Shown in pieces: positions 46,700-59,999 of a stretch of 64,000 bases of DNA (position 1 is its first letter; each line of letters opens with the position of its first letter). Origin of the DNA: Emydura subglobosa. Its lineage: Eukaryota; Chordata; Testudines; Chelidae. The DNA lies in NCBI GenBank assembly GCA_007922225.1, contig ML680098.1, positions 4,881,679 to 4,945,678 on the forward strand, read 5' to 3'. A program made the position numbers and the translations under genes. A model generated the notes under the pieces. It made no database searches and had not been told where the DNA came from. It saw only the letters and a program-made list of their open reading frames with translations.

Positions 46700-49600
46700 C
46701 CTATGGATGCTTCTTTCACATAAGCATTGGGTTGGGTAGGAGGTGTTTGTGGTTGTTGGAGAAGCAGTGGCCAGGGTAACAAGTGTGCAACTATCATGGA
46801 TATTGTATTGGGGAAAGAGGCAAAGCTAGCAGAGTTCAGCTGATATTCGTAACAGGTTAGGTTGTTGGGGGTGGTGGCAGATGGGGCTCCTAGGAAAGTA
46901 GTAGTGGACAGCATTCCCCTCTCACTGCTGGAGCACAGTTATTGCCTATTTTAAGGGTTGTAGCTGGTGTGATGTCAATTGCTGCTACGAAGGAAGGAGG
47001 GGAGACATGAAATTGCACAGCAGCCTTCTAAGCTCTCACCAGGCTCCAGGTCCTGGTTGTTTCCATGTCGGACTTGTTCTGTGACTGGACATTGGGCGCA
47101 TACTTGTAACTTACACCCTAGGATGCACTATGTGTGTCTGTATGGAATAGCATGCGCTGTACTTGCCATACGTGTGGTGATTTGGAGTGGCTTCCATGCT
47201 TACTTCCTACTATGAAGGAGTGAGTCTACAATGCCTACTAGTCATCTGTTCAGAATCTGAGTTTACTGCTTGCCAAGTGCTTATACATTGGCACGCTCTG
47301 TTACTACTTTTGGGGATAGCACACTATGTGCTCTTTGGCTAGGACACAGGGGACTCCCAGTATGTTTCACCGCACTATTGAGAGCGTTACAATCCATGTC
47401 CTCACATCATAGCCACCCATGCCTTTTATTTTTGGCATGTTGCTGTATGCACTTCAGGACACAAATGGCATGGGTCAATCCTGCAGGAATTGCACCAATT
47501 TAGATCCAGCCCCCTCCTCCACTTCCCTAGCAGTTGCCACTGTGCCCAGGATGCACAGCGGACAACTTGGTAGCATATAGGGCCACAAGGACCACTCCCA
47601 TACATGGACAGGGTATGCTAGCACTGTGGGGTCTATGAACAACGTGGGTGATGATTCCTTCCTCCTGGTTTCCATGCAGCCCAACACCACACAGGCTGGT
47701 AACTGGGGTATGTGCTGGACTACAGGATTTGGGCTTTGATCCAGGTTGGTGTTCCTTCTCATGCGCCCATACAGCTCACTACAAAACCCACTGAACTATA
47801 TTTCAACAGTTAATCCATCTCTGACCGTGACTTCTACCACCATCAGCCTGCTTCTCTTGGGCTGTGTTGGCTGCATAGACCACAAAATAGGCACATGTTT
47901 CCTTACCACTCACCATACCCACCTTTCTCCCTCCCCCCAACGTTGCTTTTTTGAGGCACCTGCTCTCACGTAAATGGGGGTCTTATTGTTTCCTTTCCTC
48001 TGGTCTACAGACTACACTGGACAGGTTGTTCACAGGCTCAGCAGAACTGTACTGGCATTTACGCTCCGTTTCCCCCTGCTTCAGTTAAATAGCCTATTTA
48101 AAGTTGGAGACAGAAAGTTGTGCAGCTTTTCAATGCAGAGTTAAAACAGCCACCATGTTTCACCCAGAGATGGTTTTACACCCCAGCCCACCCACATCCA
48201 TAAGAATATCACTGAAGGGAAACAACTCCTCTATATTGTAAACAGGTAAAACAAATAGTGAAGGGGAGAAATGAAGGGTTCTCAACATGAAGGACAACAT
48301 TACTAATAATGGAAGACACCTCTGACAAATATCGTTTCACTTCTGTCTCTATAGCTTGTCATCCTGGTGAAGTTATTATCATTATGGGTGTAGCTCAATG
48401 TCCATTATATGAATACATACCCACACACAATCCAGTCTATACTACAAACTTGAATGCTATCGGGGGAAAGGGGGTAAGTTTTGCTCCTCGTAGGTTTTAA
48501 AACAATTACTGCATCAGAACTTAAATCTATTATTTCATTGTCTGTTAAATGCTATACTCCTTCATCCAACATGATCCAAGTATTTTTGTATCACATTAAA
48601 GAGGAAAACATACAAACTGCATCAAGAGAAGAAGTCCTTGCAGAAATATATAATAATTCTAGAAAAAATTCAATTGTGTCGACTTGGAAGGAAAAATATT
48701 CATTTTTCCTACAGAAGACTTAAAATAATCACTCTATTTATCAGCATGTGAGTACATACAATTCTGAATGTGATGTCGTAACCAAAACCTCAGTCATTGC
48801 CTGGGACCCCCAGGACTAAAGCATGAACCTCTATACCTTGACTTAAATACTTTAGAAGTAGCTATAGCAAACTCATATCCACCATTGGCCAGATGCAAAG
48901 AGGGGAGACATATCACAGTGAACAGGTAGTTACATATCCATATCTACTTGAAAACAAGTTAAAGATTGACTAGAGGCTAGTCATTATTTCAGTTTTAAAC
49001 TGATTTTCAGAGGAGTTGAACATCATGTGCTCAGAACCTCTAAAATCAGTTGAACTTTGGCAGTGATATTAACACAGATTCATTGTTAATAGGAATACTG
49101 TATGAGGAAGCATGGGACATAATTCTGTGCCCAGATTCTGACACCTCCCAAGCCCAGGGTCCCTATCTGGCATGACACTGTGGCTTTCTGGAATGGGGCC
49201 CAGGGGTGTGGTTTGTAATAGCAAATCTAGGATTTTGTAATGGGGGGGGGGGGTGTCGCTGAGTGGGGGCAACCAATGTACAGACATATTAGTTACATTT
49301 TTTATGAAAGACTGTAAGCTGCATCATAGTAAACAATTCAGGCAAGCAATAATCCAAAGAACTACATGTTTTTCCTTTTAAAATAAAAAACAAATTCTGC
49401 TTCTCTTTCTAAACAAAAAGCAAATCAGTCAGAACCAACCATATTTTCAAATGAAAGCAAAACATGTTGATAATTTCCTTTCTGAAATGAAAAGCCAACC
49501 TAGTAAACTACAAATTTTCCATTTATAAAACAAATAAAAGCAAAAACAAACAAAATCCCACCTATAGCCAACCAAATTTTAAATTTTCAAATAAAAGAAC

Positions 49601-50510
49601 AATCTTACCAACTAACAATTTCCTTTTTAAAAATGAAAAGCCATGCTGCAAAGCTACAGAAGAATCAAAGTCATATAGGCACCACATTTAAATTTCTTGT
49701 TTCAAGGGAAAGGAAATACAGTTCTTTATAATGAAAGGTTTGTTTACAAGAGGAAAAGGGAACAACAGCAATTCAACTAAACAAAATTTAACTCTCTATA
49801 GAAAGTCCTGGGAAATGGTTTTCAGAACATGTTGTTTAAAAATTTCTTAATGTCAGAAAGAAAATTTTCCAAAAAGAAACCTTACCTTTTCTTTGTGTCC
49901 TGTGTCTGACCTTCTACAATTCCTTGCTTGAAATCCACAGGTGTGTTTATGGAGGGCTGCCCCTGGTATGTAGTTAAGGCTGTGAAGATCAAGTGAAGAT
50001 CAAGTGAGCCAAGTTTTCAACTGATCTCTCTACATCTCAAGGCTGGTTTCTTGTTCTCAGTCCTTCTGAGATTTGATGAAAGAGGTTCACACCCCAATCC
50101 CCAAACTGCTCCATACATAGCTGGCTACATTGAGTTTATGGCCAAGATTAAAAAAAATAGAAGTCTAAATCCTCATCTTGGCTACTATGGCCCAACTGCT
50201 GCATGAACTCCTACACCTGAGTAACTTTAATCACATAGGTAATTCCAGTTCAATGGGGTTCCTTGTATGAATGAAGTAATTCAGATGCTTGTTTATGGAA
50301 CCAGGATTTCAACAGCTGAACTGATTTTCAAAATGCTGAACCTATTAAGGAGCATAAATCAGCCTACATTTAGGCTCCAATTAAAAAAAAAATAAAATAA
50401 AATAAAAAAAAAATCTTGGCCTCCGTTTGTCATCCAGGGAAAGGCTTCAGAATTAACATGGCTGGAGGAGTTCACATCTCCCAGACAGCAGTTGTTTCAG
50501 GCTCTTTGCA
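46700..50510. other. Intergenic, no gene recognised
   Basis: The DNA just right of the LINE endonuclease remnant, to about 46.98 kb, could be its decayed 5' part. The rest has only short frames. An A/T-rich zone at 49300-49900 has repeated AAAT/AAAG words. Nothing else is identified. Confidence 0.5.
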
Positions 50511-50522
50511 CTCAGGCTTTAT

Positions 50523-50600
50523 GTCTACACACAACACTTGCACTGGTTTAACTCAACTGGGTTTTGAAATTAACTGAACTGGAGTTAAATTAACTGGAGG
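50523..50600. mobile_element. Truncated copy of the 53.3-kb MITE family
   Basis: TGTCTACACACAACACTTGC followed by ACTGGTTTAACTCAACTGG parallels the termini of the element at 53331-53570. The second end is absent or decayed. Confidence 0.5.
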
Positions 50601-50647
50601 AGTCAGTGCCCAGTCTTGGGAGAGAATGGCTCAAACATGTAGGGTAA

Positions 50648-50902
50648 TGTGTTTCTCAATTGGTGGTTTGTGACCCATGGGGGAGAAAGTGTTGTGAGGC
50701 ACTGACCATTTTATTACAGTGACTCTAAAGCAATGAAAAAAATCTCATTCCCCTGTCCCTTCAAGATCAAGAATTCTTGTTCAACCTCCCCCACCCCCCA
50801 AAATATAGTCTTAGTGTTATCCTCAGTACATTTTTAACCCATACTTTTATAGCTGCAAACATTTTTGACTTGGAATAAGTCCCCAACTGAGAAGTACTGT
50901 AA
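50648..50902. mobile_element. Possible hAT-like MITE
   Basis: A left end of TGTTTCTCAATTGGTGG and a right end of CCCCAACTGAGAAGTACTG give an imperfect inverted pair around AT-rich sequence. This resembles the TTCTCAAACTG-type ends of hAT non-autonomous elements. The match is weak. Confidence 0.35.
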
Positions 50903-52675
50903 CAGAAAATCCCAGGCAGTGAGTTGAATTTTATTATAAAATGTATAAATGTAAGGCAGAATTTTAATCCTCCCCCACCCCAGCCACTGTCCAGACCCCA
51001 CCAGTAGGGCCTTGCCCTACAGTTTGAGAAAAGCTAATTTACATCAGTGTCAATCAAGAGCAGTGGGATTACATCAGTGTGAAGTCAATGGTATTATTCT
51101 AGTGTAAATGTGGTATAAGTGAGAAGAGAATCATGCCCTGGTGGGTTTTCTTTTCCCTAGCACTTACCTGAATTTCTGCAGCACTCTCGCTTGCTGGAGT
51201 TTATATTGAACCCAGGCCAATATAGTTACACAGTTATGGATTGTATGGTCCCTAAATAGATCATTGTTTTATTACACAATAGATTCAAATAGCCCTGGTG
51301 TATAAGACATATCATACACATAAAAAAAAATCTAATTACGTATTTACCTGAGGGACTGCAAATCTGAAGCAGAGAAAGCATCTCATTCACTCAATTTTGT
51401 ATTTTAACCTGGAAAGCCAGAATGGCTCCAAAAAGGACCTGCTCATCTCTCTTGGGTCTGTATGTTTTAGAAAGAGCTTTTTATTGGATTTTGATGTAAT
51501 GTACAAGACCTATGTACGGATGTGAATTTAGTGCTGGGCTGTGGAGGTCCTGTTCAATCACAGTATAGTGCTAACCTCCCCGGGCTGCCCAGTCAGTAGG
51601 AATCGCCTTTCAATGTAAGAAGGCAGTTCAGTTCTTCATGGCCCATTTAGTGGCTGGTCGCTCTGATGCGAATGCCAACAGCAGCCAGCACATGCTAACT
51701 TTGGTAGAACTGTGAACACCACCTAATTGCTCCTGGGTTATTAGCTAGCCATCAGGTGGTGACATCTTTCAGTCACTATCAGTGACACTCTGATCAAGCC
51801 TAAGGGGCTGGGCATAGAAGTTCCTCTTCATGCAGGAGTCCCTGCTGACCGGGTAGGTATCTCTGCAGCCCTGTTCCCAGCTAACTCCACTGGGAGCCCT
51901 CTTTGGGGTCAAGAATTTGCATGTGGGGAACAGGTGGGCTGAGGACAAGGTTGGGGGGCAATGTATGCTGCTCCCACCAACCCCCATAATGAATCATCTG
52001 ACAAATTAATACAGCCCAAGGGTGTATTAACTTTCCCACGGCACTCCTCTGTTGCTCTGGAATTCATCGCCTTGCTTTACAGGGATCCCAAGGGCAGCAG
52101 TGAGTTGGGGGGTCCAATGAAGATGGCCCTGCAGCCAGTGATGAGTACCTGGAGGCACCAAAAGCCTCCAAAAGTCATCAGTACGGGTCACACTCGCCTC
52201 CAGCAGAATGCTGGGAGATTTATGTGCGCTAAGGGCTGGATTCCTGCTCGTTCTACAGGTGGGCTCAGGCAAAACCCCATGCCCAATGGAGTAAGCTGAT
52301 GGAAAAGTTAATGATGTGGGAGCCTCAGGGCATGGTGTGGCATACCTGATTCCTCTTTCAGCTTTTTCTACTCTGGGAAGGGGGAGGGGGGAGGGACATC
52401 TACGCTCACCCATGTCATGGTACCCAAATAGACGGGCGGGGACATCTACCCCATGGAAACTGAATTTTACAACATACCAGGAATTGGCAAAAATATTAAA
52501 GGGGTGGCACAATAAGCTGCCAAAGGAAGAAAATCAACAGTTTAAACCAGTTCACAGGGACACTCATTGGTAGCAAGTGCGTGGGGGTTAATTAACCACT
52601 GGCGTCAATGAGGGTTATGAAAGCACATAATTAACGCTATTGAGACTATTCTACTAATAGAATACTACTATTCTA

Positions 52676-52879
52676 TCCCTACTGTTTGAGATGGGGCGCC
52701 CAGAACCGCACACCGTATTCAAGGTGTGGGCATCCCATGGATTTATATAGTGGCATTGTGATATTTTCTTGTCTTATTATCTAGTCCTTTCCTAACGGTT
52801 TCCAACATTCTGTTAGTTTTTCTGACTGCTGCTGCACATTGAGTAGATGTTTTCAGAGAACTACCCACAATGACTCCAC
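52676..52879. repeat. LINE-like (probably CR1) fragment
   Basis: The stretch from CCCTACTGTTTGAGATGG through CCAGAACCGCACACCGTATT, GGATTTATATAGTGGCATTG and GACTGCTGCTGCACATTGAG is a repeat I recognise from turtle and bird genomes. It derives from a LINE, and I believe CR1. No frame is intact. Strand is not assigned. Confidence 0.5.
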
Positions 52880-53330
52880 AGAAAAGACTTTATATTTAAA
52901 AGGGCTTCATATTATTATTTTTCAGAGGTGAAAAATGCACGCCCATAAAGATTTATTTATTTGTTTGTTTGTTTGTTTTTAAAAAGGCAGATTTTTTCCT
53001 CTCATGGACTGGTGTCCGAACTAGATAGAGTGCTGTCTCACCAAACAACTGCCTGTCTATTCAGCAAAGGAAAAATAACTGAGTTTCTGCCCCGGTCTGT
53101 AAGTACTTAATACACTAGTGACACTCAACACAAAATATGAAGGCTCTGTGGCTCACTGAGCTCTCGCAACCGGCGCTTTGCAAAGAGTAAGTAAATAAAT
53201 GGGGGTTGCGAGAGCTATGCAGGCATTGTAAACAAGGGTGATCCTTTTAGATCTGTCAAGGCTGCATTCAGTAACATCAACAACAAGGTCATGTTTGCAC
53301 ATCATGTGAACCATAGCAGGGGTAGACAGG

Positions 53331-53570
53331 GTTTGTCTACACACCTGGTTGCACTGGTTTAACAAAAGTCATGATTTTTAAACCAATTAAGTCCAACTAA
53401 TGCAATCCCCTGTGCTGGCACTCTAATTTAGATTTAAACAAGGCTATTTTGGTTTATCGTAAATTGATTATGAACAGGTTTAAATCAAAATAAGGGGGGT
53501 CCACAGTGGATTTGTACGAGTTCAGCTAAACCAGTTTAACTAAACTGGTGCAAGTTCGTGTAGACACAAG
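53331..53570. mobile_element. MITE with inverted termini TTTGTCTACAC / GTGTAGACACAAG
   Basis: The left end reads GTTTGTCTACACACCTGG then TTGCACTGGTTTAAC. The complement of the right end reads CTTGTGTCTACACGAAC then TTGCACCAGTTTAG. The two ends therefore form imperfect inverted repeats of about 30 bases. It has no coding capacity. A related left-end fragment lies at 50523-50600. Confidence 0.7.
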
Positions 53571-53699
53571 ACTCTCGAGTGGCTTCTTTTTGAGAGAAGA
53601 GGACCCTGGGCAGTTGTTCATCACTTTCTGTCATCTCTTCTGTTCAATGTAGAAAAAGTATGACCAGTAAAGTCAGCTAGCAGGGGTGGGGCTCTGTGG

Positions 53700-53985
53700 A
53701 TGTGACTGTGCAGTAACCTGAGGTGTAATTTTGGCATGTGGCTATATATCCCCGAGCTGGTTTTAATCTAAACTAGCTCAGGTATTAATGGCAGTGAAGT
53801 CACGGCACTGGGGATGTCAGCATGGATTAAATACATATTCAAGATCCTGGGGGGGCTTGTATAGCCCGCATTGAGGCCCATGCAGCTGCAGCTTCACTGC
53901 TGCTGGTACCCAAGCCAGCAAGAGTAAAGCACCTACCTTTGCTGCAATCATACACCCCAACTGCAATATAAACATCCCTAAGTCA
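53700..53985. mobile_element. MITE-like interspersed repeat
   Basis: The unit contains GAGCTGGTTTTAATCTAAAC, a CTGCTGCTGGTACCCAAGCC segment and a terminal CACCCCAACTGCAATATAAAC. I recognise it as a turtle DNA-transposon-derived repeat whose usual end is a TAGACAT word, here decayed. Limits are approximate. Confidence 0.45.
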
Positions 53986-53990
53986 AGAGA

Positions 53991-54082
53991 AAGGTGGGTG
54001 AGGGAAGATCTTTTATTGGACCAACTTCTGTGGATGAGAGAGACAAGCTTACACAGCGCTCTTCTTCAGGTCATCCCATGGG
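53991..54082. repeat. Widespread amniote interspersed repeat (ATCTTTTATTGGACC family)
   Basis: GTGAGGGAAGATCTTTTATT then GGACCAACTTCTGTGGATGA then CGCTCTTCTTCAGG is a repeat I recognise from turtles, crocodilians and birds. It abuts the MITE-like unit at 53700-53985. The superfamily is uncertain. Confidence 0.6.
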
Positions 54083-54099
54083 TATGCAAACAATCCCAG

Positions 54100-56370
54100 C
54101 TCTACACTGGCATCTCATCCAAACCAAACCCAGAGTCCCACAGAGATGTCAACCCTTCTACACGGGAGGGAGATCACCCACTCATTTCAGCTAGTCCATG
54201 CAAAACTCATTAGGTGCTAGCAACTTCAAGTTTCTAGTGCATTGGGTTAATGTGAACAGCCATCCTAGAGGCTGAATAATCCATTCATGAACCCTCAAAT
54301 CCCTGGAAAAGCAGTTTTAGCATTTGGCATCGTTACATTGGCCTTCCGTCTAAATATTATTTCAATCTGGCTTTTTTAATTTGACAAACCACTTCCACTC
54401 ACTATGGAACTGTTTTACCACAGTAGAAAAGTAGTTGGCAAGGCTATAACAATTAATGATAATTCTGGTGTCCTGGTTATACATTTTTAGTACGCCCAGA
54501 ATCCTGAATTTAACAGAATTATCCTGAGGGTGTCACCTCAGAAACATTTTACTGAAATGAAAAACGTCAAGATGTAACGTTCAGTTTGAAACTTTGGCTT
54601 TTTTTCATATGGGAACAGCTTTTCATATGAAAAAAACAGTAACATGCATGGGCAATTAGCTGAAGATAATGGTTAATGTTACTGCAATGGGGTGCCAGTA
54701 ATTTTACACTAACTAAAGGTCAGTTACCAAATGAAAATGAGGTGCTTTCCCAGATATTCTGTGTACAGTGAGTAGAATATTAATGTAACTAATGTTAGCT
54801 ATTAAGTGTAAATAAACAAGGGTCAAGAAATCAAACGTCGAGTAAGGATCAGGCTTTTGTCATTTTTGCTATATTCCTAAAGGGCTTCTTCTCTCAAGTA
54901 GTACCACATACAAAATGCACAAAAATGTGGGTTTTAGTCAATTAAGTTGTTTAAATGACATTATTGGGGATAAGGCTGAATGATTTTGGAAAATGTTATC
55001 CTAGCGTTCAGAGACCTGAGACTTGGGTAGCCAGCCAAAATCTATCTTCATGGATTCACAACAAGTTGACAAGTTTTATGTTAAAAGAAAACCAGTTAGT
55101 CCATTAGCTGTTAAAAACTTCAACACATCTTTTTGTTAGTATGACACTGATTTAAAAGATAAAAGCCTAAGCAAAGCCTTTCAATAGATTTCAATTCTTT
55201 CCCCAAATACTTCTGATGTGGGAGGGTGGAGGCAGGGAAAAAAGCCCAGCTAAAACAGAGCATAATAGCTGACCAGTTGCCAATCACTTAGGGTAACTCT
55301 TCCATTAGTAAGTGGTACATATTCTCTAAAATACAAAGAAAGCTTCAATGGCTTTTACAGTTTCAGATTCCAGTCGCTTCTTTAATTGGATGACTCAATT
55401 TAATTTTGAATGAAATAAAAGAAAAAGCATTACATTCGACTACATGCCAACTTTGGCAGAAAGCAAGCAAGCCATGTACTTTCATATTGTTTTAGGTTTG
55501 CACATTAAGAGCTATATTCTTCTTGTGGCGCTGCAGTTTGGAATGCCAAAATTCTGGAATACTTTGTGCATTTAAAGGGCCAGGCCATAGCAGTCTTCAC
55601 TACTGGGCAGGAACAAGGGAATGAGCTGCATTTGCTCTTCCCAAAGACCATTGCTGAACTATGGGAAGGCAGAAACTGAGAAATGATCTGCCTCAGTATT
55701 TTTTCACGTTGTCTAGCTAATTCCGCCAAAAGTTATTGGACTCAATGCAGAAAACTAACTAGTGGATGAAATTCTTTAGCCAAACTCTGTTATATAGGCG
55801 GTCAGAGTAAACGACCATAATGCTTTTTCTTTTTCGGTCTATCAATACCTCTTCCTAAAGTCTTTCACTCTTCAAAGCGCCTATGGGCTGGATTATTAGA
55901 GGTGCTCAGCATTCACAGTCCAGCTGCAATGGCTGGATAAAACAATGATGGATGCATTGAAGGTAACATCTATAGATCTACACCCCTTCCTCTATTCCCC
56001 TATCTACTTCAGGTCTCCCTAATCATTCCTCTAAATAGAAGGGCTTTGCAGCATACTTTAAAAGTCAGCAGAATTGGGGTATTTCCTACCACATGGGGAG
56101 TGAATTCCAAATTCCAGGGCCTATCACCGAAGACGCCGTGTCAAGAACTCTTTCTTAGAAACAGCACAGTTTATCATGTGGACAGGTTACACTTAGAATC
56201 AGTGACAAATTGGCCATGGTGCAACTCTGCTGACATCAATGAAGTTGGGCTGAAATTGGCTCCTGGAGGCAAATCCTGTTCTTTCTCCATGGAGTCTTGA
56301 CTGGGGAAAGCATCCCTGTTCAGCACAAGTATGGGCTTATTTTCCTGAATCAGGGCCTGGGTGTGGAAGG
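54100..56370. other. Intergenic, no gene recognised
   Basis: AT-rich, non-coding by appearance; a few decayed CATCAATGAAG-type foldback words near 56220. No gene, RNA or element identified. Confidence 0.5.
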
Positions 56371-56376
56371 AGAACT

Positions 56377-56449
56377 AGGGCCTGATCCAATGTCCATTAA
56401 ATGCAATGGGAGTATTTCCACTGATTTCAGTGGGTTTCCACTCAGGCCC
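56377..56449. repeat. Foldback repeat of the GGGCCTGATCC family
   Basis: GGGCCTGATCCAATGTCC at the left opposes CACTCAGGCCCC at the right, around ATGCAATGGGAGT. This short palindromic repeat is very common in turtles. Decayed relatives are visible near 19470-19545, 45755-45825 and 4858-4920. Confidence 0.55.
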
Positions 56450-57603
56450 CCAGGGTAACTCCACTGTGTAAGCCAGGCTATGATCTGTATGTGTGGTGCC
56501 CACACAGGCTATGCACATGCAAAGAGTGTTTGAGGCAGCATGGGAACAGGCCAGCCAGGGTCAAGGCTAAAAAATTCTGCGTTGCTTAGATCCTTCAGGT
56601 CCTTAGGTCTTTCCCTGCCCTTGGTGTGTGAGAAGGTGTTAAGTCGATTAGGTTGCATTAGTCTCCCTCTCCATAACTGCGCTATCTCTGCATGGCCTAC
56701 AGGAAGGATGCCGCAACATATGTGCCTGGCATCCAACCCAGTTCTGGGCACCTTAATGTGTAAATTAAATTACCTGCCATTGGTGGGCTGTTAATTTTTA
56801 TATTTTTAATAGACTCAGGGGGGAATTTAATATAATGAAGTTGTGTGTAAAGGTGCTGCCTGGCTAGAAGAACAAGCTTTTGTTTTGTTTAATTTCCAAG
56901 TTATAAAACCCATAAATCTGTGAAACGGAGGTAGTAAAACTTCAGCCATCAGCAGAGGAATACTTTATTGCCAAGTGTTTCTTTGGAAGATGCAGTTTCA
57001 CATGGGTTGGAACAGATAAGCTTTTCTCTTTCTCAACATTTAAATTATTATCAATGGAAATTAAAATGCATCCATACATCAGGTTATCTTCAAGGAGATG
57101 TTTTCCTTGGTTCACAGCTGGTCAAAAATTGGGACAAAACCTTCACATAAATGTTAATCAACAATATTCAGTCTCCTTTTCTTTTAATTGACATTTCAAT
57201 GTAAAAAAAAAAAAAATCTCATCAGGATTGGAAAATTTGAAACATTTTGACCAAGTCTGCAGAAGTTAAGAGAGCCCAGCTCTGAAAAAATAAAGGGTGG
57301 TGGAGCTGAGGCCCACCTTGCTATATGTGCAAACACCCTGCTGAAATAGCCCCCGCACGGTCATGTTTTAGGGAGGTGAGCCCCAAGCAGCAGGATCTTC
57401 CCCTCCTTCCTATCCCACAAAAGTTCCTGCAGTTGAATTGCCTACATTTGGTGCTTCATGGGATTAGAAGGCGGCTTGGCTGCGCTGATAGAAGGTCAGG
57501 CTGCAGGAAAGCCCTTCAACTTGATTCGTCACTGCTTTGGGCCCTGAGCAGTGATTCATAGTTGTGCAAAGGAGGGGTAACATTGAAAAAGCCAGAAGTC
57601 TTC

Positions 57604-57885
57604 ACTCCCTCAGGGTTTGTCCAGACCAGGTAAAACGGTCCAGTGTGCAATAACTCTAACCTTTCCCCTAGCTTAGACTCAGGTTAACATCTTTTACCTT
57701 GACATAGCTGGTCAAAGTTGAACCTAGACTCCCCGCTAGCTAAATTAAGTGTTAACCTGCATCAAAGATAAAGTTAACAAAGTGTTAAGCTGCATGAAAG
57801 ATGGGGAAAAGGTCACTGTTAGTTAACCTGTGTTAGCTAACCTCAACCACTTTTACTAGTTTGCACACCCTTACCTGGCAACTTT
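57604..57885. mobile_element. MITE-like repeat rich in GTTAACCTG words
   Basis: It begins CCTCAGGGTTTGTCCAGACC and contains repeated direct and inverted GTTAACCTG/GTTAGCTAACC words, ending near TTGCACACCCTTACC. The palindromic composition and the GTCCAGACC-like end match a turtle TIR repeat. Boundaries are approximate. Confidence 0.45.
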
Positions 57886-58639
57886 TTATAGCCACCTTGC
57901 ACAAGTGTAAGTGATGGCACAGATACAATCAATCCCTCACCTGTGGTATTATCCTCTGGCAAACAGGAAGTGAAAAACCTAGGGAATTAATGCTGGCCCT
58001 GTGTTTCTGGAAAGTGATCCCTAGATACTCCACTGATGAGTGCAGTATCAGTTCTAGATTTACAGAACTAATTCATCTCAGAGAAAAAGGTACACATTTA
58101 TTATGGTTGGAGGGGAAATCTTAAGAGATGGGTCAATAACATGAGGGTTGTGACACAAACTGGTAAATAGAAGAACTTTTAGTCCTGGATTATATTCTGA
58201 GAAGTAATATAAACCATGGTGTATGTTATACAGCAGTAGGTCAGCATAAGTATAACCTCCCGCTGAAGGGGATTGTGGATTATAGCAAGGAAGGCAGCCA
58301 GCAAGAGGAAGATTTAAGAAAATGTAAGAGGAAGCAGACTCTGAGCTGATTTGCTGTTGTGAGCTGAAGTGTGAGATCTGCTGGAGATTTGAAGTTCAGG
58401 TCAGGCTCCAGATCCAGTTTGAATCCAGCTGTAGTCAGGATGTAGGGTCAATGCAAAGCTAAGTGAAGTGAAACAGCTAGTGTAATTTATTATTTGTTTA
58501 GTGCTGAAAAGCTGCTCCATGTTGAACAGTGAACAAACATATAGACAGTTCATGCCCTGAAGAGATTACCTTTGTTATACGATGTATAAGGTCCAGAGGC
58601 CTTAAACAGGACTTGAGCGCTGCTAGGTCCTGTAGAAAG

Positions 58640-58840
58640 AGGAAGGCCAAATACAACCAAGATTTTCAATCGTGACTGATGATTTGAGAGTGCTCCACTT
58701 GAGACACCCGAAAAGGGTCTGATTTTTAGAAAGTTCTGAGCATGAACCCTCTGAAAATTAAGCCCCACCAACGTGTCTCAAGTTGGGTGCCCAAAAATGA
58801 AAGTATCCAAAAATCACGAGTCATGTTTGAAACTTGGGGC
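58640..58840. repeat. Amniote interspersed repeat (GTGTCTCAAGTTGGG family)
   Basis: GGGTCTGATTTTTAGAAAG, TTCTGAGCATGAACCCTCTG, GTGTCTCAAGTTGGGTGCCC and AAAAATCACGAGTCATG follow a repeat I recognise from turtles. Related words occur near 3280-3320. Class not assigned. Confidence 0.5.
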
Positions 58841-59999
58841 CATTGTCCTGGCCCTGATGCATCTGGAAATCCCCACACACTGAGCTTCACTTTGAGTGCT
58901 GGGGCCAAAATGAGCCTTAGTCCAATTATATGCAATCCCTGTTAACTTCATTTGGAGTTTCATGAGACCCCCATGTTCTTCAGAGCCCCAAAAGTAAAAT
59001 TCTGAGCTGGGCAGAGGAGTAGGTAGAGGATGGGGAGATGGATGAAATCGGAGGAAAATGTGCACAAGAATCCCTACAAAGCAAATTCACTTTTTAATGC
59101 ACTGTGACCCCCTTTAACTCCACTGACCCCCATGGGATTTTTTCCAGGCACTCCAGAGAGAGCATTAGATCAGGCCTTTTTATGAATAAGGAATGGAACA
59201 CATTTACATAGAAAGGAATAAAATTGACCTTCTTAAAATAAGGGGAAAGCAAAATAAACATATTGATGACTAAGCAATTCAGCAAGATACGTAAAGCAAG
59301 TGCCTAACTTTAAGCAGAGGAGTATTCCTTATTAACATTAAGCATGTGATGAACCAGGGCCTAACAGATGAGCCCCTTTAATTCTCTAACTCAGCCACAA
59401 GCTCAGAAAAGAACCATAAACTGGCAAAGGTAACATATTTTCATATTTATATTATAAAAAACAGCTAATATAGTGGTGAATGAATGGGAAAAATTTGTTA
59501 CAATGAATCAGACCACCCGCCAGCTATGATTCTCCTCTCACTGCCATTGGGAGTGTCATGCCACTTGTCACTGGAGTTGCTCCACATTCACATGGTGGAA
59601 ACGAGAGCCAAATTTGGCCCTTTGCATGCAAAATTTCAGCACAAAACAAAATTTGATGGCCGATTACCACACTCCCTGCTCCTCCTCCTCCTCCCACCCC
59701 TTAAAATGGGGTTTCTAGTGAAAACGTGACACAATCTTAACTGTGGCATCAGTAGTACAGGCTGTTATTGTTAACAGATTCCTTTTTCTTTGCGATTTAC
59801 ATGGATGTGCTCTTACTAGTGCAGTAGTTACAGATGGTGTAGCTTGTTATACATACCACTCCCATACTTAACAGGGCAACAAATACATTCTTTTTAAAGT
59901 ATGCCTCTGATAAATTTTATTCAAATGTAAAAGGTAATAAGCAGAAAATGGAGTTTGCTTACAAGTTTCCTTTATGGTTGTTTGACTGTCACTTCTCTG

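Noticed and set aside
52027..52512. A 161-codon minus-strand open frame
   Set aside because: No motif, no homologue recognised, and it overlaps frames on the other strand in a repeat-bearing area. It could be a retroelement piece but I cannot support that.
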